Made by a program: the position numbers and the translations under genes. Shown here piece after piece: positions 56,007-64,000 of a stretch of 64,000 nt of DNA (the first letter of the stretch is position 1; each line of letters opens with the position of its first letter). The DNA is taken from assembly GCA_004835665.1 (NCBI GenBank), contig RBKR01000028.1, positions 391,012-455,011 on the forward strand, in the 5' to 3' direction. Source of the stretch: Phoma sp. XZ068. Lineage: Eukaryota > Ascomycota > Dothideomycetes > Pleosporales > Didymellaceae. The notes under the pieces are model-generated. The model did not search any database. It saw only the letters and a program-made list of their open reading frames with translations, and was not told the DNA's origin.

Positions 56007-56257
56007 GTATGGTATGGTATGGTATGGTATTGATTTTCGTCCATAAGATAGGAATCAAGTCCACCATCATCGCCTCCCGGAGGGCATATAGGACGTGCTA
56101 AGCTATGGAGTTATAGTGCTAACACACTACCTTAGAAAGCATTTCTTGCCTGCGCGGGTATTACTACCATTTCAGAACCACAGCTCCCCTTCCAGTTGGG
56201 GAGGCTGAGCGATGTATGTACATTAGGGTGATTTCCTTGCATTCTGAGGCATCTGTG

Positions 56258-56260
<3 letters not shown>

Positions 56261-56302
<42 letters not shown>

Positions 56303-56380
56303 TGTGTGTGTGTGTGTGTGTGTGAGTGTGTGTGTGAGTGTGTGTGTGTGTGTGTGTGAGTGTGTGTGTGGGTGGGTGGG
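56261..56380. repeat. (AG)n/(TG)n microsatellite in LINE copy B 3' UTR
   Basis: Long AG run followed by TG repeats with GAG interruptions and a G-rich end. It corresponds in position to the tract at 10048-10116. Confidence 0.9.
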
Positions 56381-56482
56381 GGAAGAGAGAGAGGAAGAGG
56401 GGTGGGGAGTGTTGCAGCTATGGTGCTGGACCTAGTTCTGCTGGGTGCTGCATTGCCTGTTGCTGTTGCAGGGCTGCAAGAG

Positions 56483-58781
56483 CTAGCGAGGGCAGATCCT
56501 AGTGTAGTACTGTGTGAGTTTAATAAAGGCTTCAAAGGCCCCTGGGTCCTCTACTATTACTGCAGTGTACGCTAGGCCCTCGGCCTGGCTAGATGGTGGT
56601 ATAGGCGGTCGTAGTGGCCATCTGCTAAAGGTCCCTAGGGTCTTCCGGCAAAGCGCGAGGTGCTCTGGTGTCTTGTCCTGTCTGCATGAGCAAATGAGGT
56701 TTGCATCCTTGTGGTTGTACTTTCGGTGGTACCAGGCGAAATCCCCATGTCTAGACCGGATAGAAAGCAGTCTGGCTAGGATAGCTCTTGGTAGATCTAG
56801 CTCCTTTAGACTGCTGTGTGGTGCATAGTCTAGATGCCAGCTCTTGTACCATTTTGAGAGCTTGGTCTTCTTTTCAGACCACCAGATCTGCTGTGTGTGT
56901 TGTGATGTCTTGCGGGCTATTGTCTTAATGCCTGAGAGTGTAGGCAGAGCAGCTTTACCAGTTGGGGGTGATGGGTGTTGGGCTTCCCGGTTGGCAAGTC
57001 TGTCTGCTGCCTCGTTCCCTTCAATGCCTAGGTGTCCAGGGGCCCACTTGATAGTGATGTCGTGAGTCTCCATAGCGCCATGGCACTCCAGGAAGGCCCA
57101 TTGAGAGGTAGGGGGTGCGTCGCCCCTGAGGCACCATATTACTGAGGTGCTGTCTATGCACAACCAGATTCGGCGGGTGTCGAGCTCTGGTTGTCTTATA
57201 GTGTGCTGGAGGCCTCTCCATGCTCCTATTGCCTCAGCATCGAAGACGTGCGAGGTAGAGTTGAGTGACCCGCGTCCATTCTGCAGTTGTTTTCTGTTCT
57301 GGTACACTGCAAAGCCGTAGGTGACCCGCCTTTCTTCTTCCTTTGTGTACTGTTCAGAGCCATCTGAGAAGATAGTAACATCTAGTGGTGAGAGCCGAGC
57401 CCACCATTCTTTAAAAGCCTTGGCTGCAGTCTTCTTGTCTATGCTGAGCGTTGGGTCAGTTCGGCAGCCAGTTGAGTAGTGAGGAGCTGTTAGTGTTGTC
57501 CTAGGGATCTCTGGCAGAAGAGATCCTAGCTGCTGGACTTTGGTCCGGACGCGCTGGGGTTGTCCAGCTCCCTTGCCTCTGTTTACTTTATGGACCACCG
57601 TACGGCTAGTAAGAGGGTGATCTGCGTCTATAGTGCGTAGGTGGGTTGCAAATCTGAGTTTGGCTTCCTCCAGCACTACTGCTGCGGACGGTAATCCGGC
57701 GTCTCGGAAAAGTGTGGCAGTGGGGGTCGTCCTCCACACTGGGAGGATGCCCCTTGCTGCTATGGCTAGTGTCTTGTCTATAGCGGCCATGTGCCATCCA
57801 ACATAGGCGCTGACCTCTAGCGGCCTGCCAGGCTGAAGTGCTCGTGGCGGTTTGGTGCGGCCTCTGTACCAGCAATCAGTCCCATACAGGAGTGATGGGT
57901 ACACACAGGCAATAGTAGCCTTGCGGAGGGAGTTGGCTGGTGGTCGATAGGTAGTCCTAGCTAGACTGCGGATATGGTAGGCCACCTTAGCAGCTTTTGC
58001 AGCGCGTGTGGCTACATGTCGTCTGAAGGTTAGACTGCGGTCAAACCATATTCCTAGCCACCGCAGGGCTGGCTGGCAGTGCTCTCCACCAGGGAGGATT
58101 GGATGGATTGTGAGCTGCTCATCTACAACACAGGGTGGTGCGTAGCTGCTCCGCTGTCTGGTCAGGTGTATCATCTCTTGCTTTTCTGGAGCAAAGGTGA
58201 CCTTGTTGGCCTCGCCCCATGCTCTGATCTGCCTTAGATCTGCTGCTAGGAGCTCAACGTTGTTGTCTAGAGAGTGCGAGGCCCGGTATAGGCATATATC
58301 ATCAGCGTACCCGAACCTCCGTTCTGTGTCCATTGATAGTAGCTCCGCTAGGTACAGTGTGTATAGGACAGGAGAGAGAGGCGAGCCTTGGGGTGTGCCA
58401 CAGGCGACAGGGTAGCTAGGGGTAGTGGCCTGTCCAAGGCGGACTTGAACCCTTCGGCCAGTGAGGAATGAGTCTACAAAGAGTATGGTCCTTTGTGGCC
58501 AGCCCTGTTGGGCCATCCGGTGTAGCAGGCGGTTCTTGAGGAGGGCATCGAAGGCGCCTTGGACATCTAGGGTGACCATAGTGACATGTTTTCCAAGTGC
58601 CCACGCGGCCTCAGCGTCGTGTGTGAACGCTGCAGTGAGGTCTGCTGCAGAGCGTTTTGGAAGGGCGCCGCCATGCTGGGGGCTGAGGATCTTGTGTGTC
58701 ATGGCAGTCCATGCAATTCGTCTGGCCACTGTTCGTTCAAGTCCTTTTCCAATGCAAGAGAGAAGCGCTATAGGTCTCCAG
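56483..58781 (-). pseudogene. LINE copy B ORF2 remnant: reverse transcriptase and RNase H
   Basis: An open frame of about 765 codons from WRPIALLSCIGKGLERTV to the ORF2 stop. It retains RT motifs (VTLDVQGAFDALL, GTPQGSPLSPVLYTL, FGYADD) and a complete RNase H (FSDGSEQ, FDAEAIGAWRG, CIDSTSVIWCLRGDAPPT, GNEAADRLAN). It has no endonuclease, ORF1 or start codon, so it cannot be autonomous. It supplies the intact reference for the stop codon in LINE A ORF2. The frame remains free of stops, suggesting a young copy. Confidence 0.9.
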
Positions 58782-59033
58782 CAGTTGCGTCGCTGCTGAA
58801 GAATAGGCGGCTCTGGCCTTCCCACGCAAGACCTGCCGGGTGGAAGCAGCCATCAAGGCACTGGGTAAGATGTAGGGTTGGAAACGACATTGACAGCTGC
58901 AGATGCGCTGTTTGACGCACTGGTTAGCGAACCTTTGCCATCAAATTGAAAAAGTTGACTTTGTAGCAGATGGGATCGTTACTGTTCCTGCGCACTCGTT
59001 GTTACGAGAGGATAGTACGAGGGGGGAAGAAGC

Positions 59034-59470
59034 TCAGCATGATCCACAGAAAGATACCCACGCGCCGGTATCGATAGCGTTGAGCTTGATATCGATATGA
59101 ACCATGTGACCCTGAAAAGCCAGTCTGGGACCAATGTGTTCGTTCCGGCAGTTCTCATCATTGACAGTGTCGTTCTGGTCTCCAATAACAAAATGCGAAC
59201 CTGTCTGTACGATACTGTTATCTAGGATCTCAAAGACATTCCAAGCTGCATAGCATGTAGGGTAGCCATAGTTACCGCCCTGCTGCGTCGACTCAGTTCC
59301 ATTTATATATCCATGAAAGTTCATCTACTCTTCAGGGTTGTTCTCATTGATCAGTTGGCTGTCTCATTGGAAGTTGTCAACGCTGTTCTCCGCCGAGTAG
59401 ATTCCGCCTGTCACTGGCTCCTCTCCTACACCGACGCTGTCTTCAATCCCCACAACTGTGCCACGCCTCT
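59034..59470 (-). pseudogene. Sorbosone/glucose dehydrogenase-like (PQQ-type beta-propeller) relic
   Basis: Fragments in order: GVAQLWGL, a shift, then GEEPVTGGIYSAENSVDN, TGA (59366-59364), NENNPEE, TAG (59327-59325), MNFHGYINGTES, GGNYGYPTCYAAW and GPRLAFQGHMVHIDIKLN, ending AWVSFCGSC and TGA. This is the soluble quinoprotein glucose/sorbosone dehydrogenase pattern (E-N-x-x-D-N, NxPGEELNFHG, GGNYGYP, AWVSFHGSW) known from secreted fungal dehydrogenases. Stops, a frameshift and missing ends make it a pseudogene. LINE copy B lies on its 3' side and a solo LTR on its 5' side. Confidence 0.7.
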
Positions 59471-59589
59471 GCATCCTCCGTTTCAACTTCGCACGCCACG
59501 CTCTCCTCCATAGGTTCTAGCGTCTGCGCGCCCTCTGGGTTATTCGTAACATGTTATTAGAGAGGAGGCAGAGCTTATAAAGTACTTCC

Positions 59590-59843
59590 TGTTGGTATGA
59601 CTCGTATGAGAACTCTAATACTGTGGCGCATGTGACGCAAGTCTCAATAGAGTCGAAATTATCTTTTATTCGAGAAACCTCTCTCCCTTTCTCCAGAACG
59701 CAACCTATTCCTTTATGTCTACGGCCTCAACTTCAGCTCTTCGGCCTGGCCGACGGTCAACCCGATCGTCTCGGTCTCACCGAAAGTATAGAATTTCGGT
59801 CTCTCCGATCCAGATATCACCGTACTTTCTAGACCTGCCAACA
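59590..59843. repeat. Solo LTR-like repeat, copy 3, inside a pogo transposase relic
   Basis: 254 bp, TGTTGG...CCAACA. On its right side transposase coding sequence (minus strand, HHLSAWYK) runs exactly up to the LTR boundary. Flanking 5-mers are CTTCC and CTTAT, three of five identical, so the target duplication is imperfect or decayed. Confidence 0.78.
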
Positions 59844-60560
59844 CTTATACCAGGCGGAGAGGTGGTGCTTGCCAGAGAAGATAATAAAGGGTGGGATGGC
59901 CCACCCCTTCGCGTTGATGCCCTGGATGACTATAGTCCGCTCGCGATCGCCCTACTGCACTGTCTTTGGTCGTCCTTGACGCTCAGCACCTGTGACAACA
60001 GCTCCAGTTGATATAACGCCCATCATGAATCCAGACTCATCAAAGTTGTAGGTGTCGTCGTCTAGGATACCATGCTTGGCTTTAGTATTCTCTACAAGCC
60101 GAAACAAGCCCCCAATCACCTCAGGATCCTCACACAGAGCTCTCTTGTAGTTGTACTTCCGATTGGACTTGATCTTGAGCATTGAACCTGACTTTGAGCT
60201 CTGGCTGACGCTTAACGAACGTGCTAGCCCAGCTCTTGCCATCAGGTAGCTGGTGACGCTCAGTAAGCAGAGAATTAGCCATATCGTCCACATCAGTGAG
60301 CCGGGGCGAGTATCCTCGCTCGTCCAGGTTTGATATGTACCAGACAATCACCAGCTCTTCAGTGCTTATCAGCTTCATTAATTTCTCAGCATCCCATCGT
60401 GAGCGCTTTCCGTCGCGTCGTCGTCTTAGCGTTTTTCCAGGGACGTTGAGCGCTTTACTTGCTTATTCCGTACTACCAAACACGATAGCTTGCGTAGCCC
60501 TAATAGCAAGGTCTTGTGTGCCTTTGTAGGTTTTCTGCGCGGCGTTGCGTTGTAGTGGCA
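59844..60560 (-). pseudogene. pogo/Fot1-type transposase relic interrupted by an LTR
   Basis: N-terminal CENP-B-type HTH: KRSRWDAEKLMKLISTEELV, WYISNLDERGYSPRL, DDMANSLLTER and WASTFVKRQPELKVRF. A frameshift follows, then the DDE domain start: NYKRALCEDPEVIGGLFRLV, HGILDDDTYNFDESGFMMG (first catalytic Asp in NFDESGF), GRPKTVQ, a stop, and VIQGINAKGWAIPPFIIFSG to HHLSAWYK at 59844. The solo LTR follows immediately. No clear transposase resumes on the other side. Inactive. Confidence 0.8.
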
Positions 60561-60640
60561 TTGTGGAACAGTCACGTGATAGTCAAAAGTTCGTGTGCCG
60601 CGCCGCTCAACGATAAACCGCGCTATTGGTTGAAGGGTCA

Positions 60641-61506
60641 TTGGAGACAGATGGCGGGTACGACATAGCGCATCGTACGATCAATCATACGATGCTGTCC
60701 CTCTGGAATATAGCGCTGACTTTGTGATGACATGATTGGATGGGGCTCTCCGAGGTATGTCTAACGCAGAGAAGGCGATCAACGGGTGATCGGTCGATCC
60801 AGGGCGCATCCAATATTTCCATCGTACAAATACTTACACAGTAGTTGGCGCCAAAGTCCCACACACAGCGCGTTCCCGCCTGCGAACAACAAAACCATCA
60901 TCTTCGCAGTTGCAGCTTGCGTAATGCCGTATCTCAGAGACAGTAGGTGGCCTGTTTCTGTGTATTCCTTCCGGTCTCACAATGCGAGTTGTGCCTTTTC
61001 GATGCATAAGTTTCAACTCTTCCCGTCACAAGTGGAAATCCTAGTGGTCATCATTTGCCCTCGCTTGAGTTCAGGTAATGCAGTCCTGAAATGGGCGTCA
61101 TTCAGAACCACATTTCGCCTATGTAGCGGTCTTTTGAACCAAGATTGTGCCGTCGGCGTACCATCCTTTTGTGATTTCCTTTTTCTGGTAGGGTAAGCTA
61201 ACACATATTACGAGTAGCGAGAAGCCGACCGTGTGTTAGCCTGGAGGTTGTGTCCGAATGCTTGTGCTTAATCTTCAAGAGTGGCGTTCACGCAAGGTTT
61301 TATAGCTTTGGGTCGTTCGAGAGGGCATGGGACTTAAATTGTGTGCCCTCCCCCCTGCTCGCGACACTGGTAAACCATGATTGTTATTGTACAGGAATTA
61401 CCCTGATGCTACCAATTGCGGCCGTTGATGCAGAATCATTGCCATTGCGGACTGACAACCACAGCAATAGTATCTGCGAAACACCTCCAGCCTCAGTCCC
61501 GTTCTA
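60641..61506. other. Gap upstream of the NLR-like gene
   Basis: An 8-bp inverted repeat (GCATCGTA/TACGATGC, 60670-60695) near the right side of the pogo relic could be an element end. No supported gene; upstream exons of the NLR could lie here but I could not find them. Confidence 0.4.
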
Positions 61507-63377
61507 ATGGATCTCATCGATCCAGCACTGTTTACGTTGTAGGTGCATTATCAGCGCCGAGGTCAAAACACCACCGCTCATAACAGTACTTGCACAGTCA
61601 CGCCGCACCCGACCCTTTCTCCACCGCCCCGCTTGCCCCGAACCCCGACTTCGTCCATCGGCATGAACTCTCAGCATGGTTACACAATAAGTGCGCAGAA
61701 CCCGGCGCCCGTGTGGCGCTTGTGGGCTTCAGCGGTGTTGGGTAGGTCAACGTCCCACGCAGCCTCTCATACTAACTATTTGAACGAAGCAAATCTCAAC
61801 TGGTCAATCGGTACGCGCAAGAAGTTTTCGACGCAACCACGGGTCCATTTGTCTTCTTGGTGCCCGCCAGTAGCAAGGCTCATTTCGAGGAAGCCTACCA
61901 GAAGATTGCGGACAGGCTTGAGCTGCCGGGGCGAGCCGACGTGAATGCCGATGTTACCCGACTTGTCCATAATTGGCTTTGCGATGCGACAAACGGACAA
62001 TGGATACTGATCTTGGACAATGTCGACGAAGTTGCAACTTATGATCCCGCGCGGAGGCTCAAGCAAAACGACGAGCACCAAAACTGGTTAGCGTGGCTAG
62101 CGGATTACCTTCCTCATGTGCGCAACGGACGCGTACTCATTACATCTCGAAGCCAAAACGCGGTGGCTACGCTGGTGACACGTCCCGAGAATGTCAAAGA
62201 AGTGCGTTCCATGAATGAGATGGAAGGTCTGGAGCTTCTTCGCAAGAAGCTACAGGATGCCTCGGACGAAGAAGGCGCCGAGGATTTGCTGTTCGCTTTG
62301 GAATGCGTTCCTCTCGCCATCAGCCAAGCTGCTGCATACATTAACCAGCAACCACACATGACGATACTAGGTTATTTGAACGGCTTTCGCGCAAACGCGA
62401 AGAACAGAAATTGGTGCGTTGAATGGACCGCAGAGGAGGTGCTGTGGGGTCTATGTGCGTCAAATGCTGTAATGACAGCATGGCAGATGTCATTCGAGTG
62501 CATTCGCGAGAAACGGCGATCAGCTGCAGATCTGCTATCGCTTATGAGCTTTTTCGACCCGCAAGGCATTCCAAAGTACGTTCTTCGAAGGCAGAGCAGG
62601 AATGTCCTTGGAATAGATGAGACTGATCAGGCATTCCATAAGGACTTGGAGACCTTACAATCATATTGTTTGGTAGACACAGCTGCAGAGGATGACATTT
62701 GCAAGCTGCACACTTCCGTGCAGTCTTGCACCCGGATATGGCTGTCGTCTTCCGGCTTCGCAGAGCGCTGGGAGCGTATGTTCATAGAGCTGATGGCGAA
62801 AGAATTTCCAACTGGGCGTCCAGAGCACTGGCCAAGGTGCCAGCAACTGCTTCCGCATCTGAGACCGCTGCTTGACAGCAAGCCAGCAACTGACGAGTTG
62901 ACAAAAGGATGGGCTCAGGTTCTTACGAATGCTGCATGGTACCTATGTACGAGAGGGAGCCACCAGGCAGCGGAAAATGTAGTAAGACTAGCACTTTCAG
63001 CTCGAGAAGAGGTGGTGGGACTGGACGACAAACAAACGCTGAGAAGTACCATTGTCCTAGGAATGGTACTGTATTATCAGGAAAAGTACGAGGAAGCTGA
63101 GAAGCTAAACCGACAAGCACTGAAAGGAACAGAAAAAAAGTTCGGCGCACTGCATCCCGGCACAGTGACGAGCGTGGGCAACCTCGCAGTAGCATTGCAA
63201 AACCAGAAAAAGTACGAAGAGGCTGAGAAGCTGAACCGACGAGCTCTAGATGGCTGGAGGGAATTGCTAGGTTCTCACCACCCTCTCACCGTGACAAGCT
63301 TTAACAACTTATCGTTGGTCTTGCAGCATCAAGGGAAGCACAAGGAAGCAGAGGAGCTGGAGCAGCACTCACTATAA
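61507..63377 (+). CDS. NB-ARC/TPR NLR-like protein, three exons
   Basis: Exons 61507-61538, 61598-61741 and 61790-63377 join in phase (587 aa). Intron 2 (48 bp, GTAGGT, branch TACTAAC) splits the P-loop, which after splicing reads VALVGFSGVGKSQLVNRYA (Walker A GxxGxGKS). Preceding it is the PNPDFVHRHELSAWL linker typical of this group. Then: PASSKAHFEEAYQKIADRLE, Walker B WILILDNVDEV, GRVLITSRSQNAV (RNBS-B-like) and ECVPLAISQAAAYI (GLPL-like). C-terminal kinesin-light-chain-type TPRs follow (KYEEAEKLNRQALKGTEKKF twice in variant form, then KHKEAEELEQHSL). Such STAND proteins mediate non-self recognition and programmed cell death in fungi. No N-terminal effector domain (patatin, HeLo, hydrolase) is seen, and only 2-3 TPRs are left, so both ends may be shortened. 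Exon 1 is the least certain part. Confidence 0.75.
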
Positions 63378-64000
63378 GGAAAGGATGCAGCTGTGCACCC
63401 AACATCCAATATACGCTGACGATAAGCTTCCACAATCCTGCTGAACTGGCAACTAATCAGAACTGTCCTGGAAGAAAATTTATATTATTATACCCATCAG
63501 CCTACAAAAGCTTGCTCTCAGTGGCGTAAATATCAAAGTCACTTTCAAGCTATACTTTCGACAACACGGATTTTGATACTTTTGTGTGGATTGGTTTAGA
63601 CGGCCGCCTCAGTGGTTGAGACATTTGACAAGCGTCCGCCACGACGCAGCTCGGGCTAGGCTTGGCGTTCACGTACCGGTGGTACGCTGCCCCATCCTAT
63701 GCTTGATGGAACATCACACTTAGCGCGCATCTGTCGCGACCAGCGCACGTACTGCGCGACTGCAAGATATCAGACAACATTCATTCAAAGACAGGTCTTC
63801 TTAGACTGCAAGAGCATCATTACGTACAAGTTCAAACAAAGGGCTGATAACCAGAAGATTGCTGCGCAAGCCTTATGTCTAAGCTCCATAGCCCAATTCA
63901 AGTCTTTGCTGCGCGTGGAGGATTGAGAGATAGGTGGGCCGAAGACCTTGGATTGACGAAAGATTAATAAAGTCTCAGATAACTAGGCAGCGCGATCACA
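63378..64000. other. Gap at the window end without a recognisable gene
   Basis: Short frames only; the (C)TPR pattern does not continue. Nothing else seen. Confidence 0.4.

Larger units (their letters stand above)
56007..58781 (-). mobile_element. 5'-truncated LINE A-family copy (copy B)
   Basis: Similarity to LINE A runs from 58781, inside the reverse transcriptase, to the 3' end. It ends in a (TATGG)n tail (56007-56030, plus strand) instead of the (AACC)n tail of LINE A. Truncation within ORF2 is the usual result of incomplete target-primed reverse transcription. Confidence 0.9.

Noticed and set aside
27145..63377. A complete Starship element spanning the DUF3723 and NLR genes
   Set aside because: No DUF3435 captain, no target-site duplication and no terminal repeats are visible; only the cargo types fit.
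1..64000. CRISPR arrays, bacterial operons, rRNA operon, tRNA genes
   Set aside because: No regularly spaced repeats, no Shine-Dalgarno-led gene clusters, and no cloverleaf I could fold; a T-loop-like GTTCAAGTCCC at ~1261 lacks the other arms.

Overview
This is eukaryotic nuclear DNA from a filamentous ascomycete (Pezizomycotina; probably a Dothideomycete, which is inference). The evidence is short introns of about 34-75 bp with GTRNGN donors and CTRAC/CTAAC-like branch points, Zn2Cys6 and C2H2 regulators, fungal LINEs, pogo and hAT DNA transposons, a DUF3723 protein and an NB-ARC/TPR receptor. There is no sign of operons, Shine-Dalgarno sites, rRNA or CRISPR. I found no convincing tRNA.

Layout: 0-9 kb holds a solo LTR, a two-exon Zn2Cys6 regulator, an acidic protein, a broken cyclin, a 5'-truncated class II aldolase and a single-exon orphan protein built from two copies of one domain. 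9-16 kb is a near-complete LINE (family A, minus strand, one nonsense codon in ORF2) abutting a pogo transposase C-terminus. 16-20 kb has a frameshifted FHA-domain gene, a 142-bp MITE and an unrecognised minus-strand gene. 20-38 kb is the best-preserved host-gene island: a secreted beta/gamma-crystallin-like protein, a stand-alone thioester-reductase-like enzyme, a 1519-aa DUF3723 protein, an intact six-exon MFS permease and a methyltransferase of a family best known from actinobacteria. 38-49 kb is a coiled-coil protein, a 184-bp MITE, a second unrelated LINE (family C, plus strand) and a decayed hAT element that cuts through a C2H2/Zn2Cys6 transcription factor. 51-60 kb is mostly relics: two more solo LTRs, a decayed gene of unknown family, a 5'-truncated copy of LINE A with nested 3' tails, a broken sorbosone-dehydrogenase-like gene and a pogo transposase split by a solo LTR. 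61.5-63.4 kb is an NB-ARC/TPR (NLR-like) gene.

Interpretation: this is a repeat-rich accessory compartment. About eight ordinary genes are broken by frameshifts, stops or insertions, while a few remain open. DUF3723 and NLR genes are both recurrent cargo of the giant Starship elements of Pezizomycotina. However, no DUF3435 tyrosine-recombinase captain and no element ends are visible, so Starship membership is only a hypothesis. I found no clearly new multi-gene system. The best candidates for follow-up are the bacterial-type methyltransferase, the DUF3723 protein with its paired C-terminal domains, the duplicated-domain orphan, and the overlapping stop/start ORF junctions shared by two unrelated LINE families.
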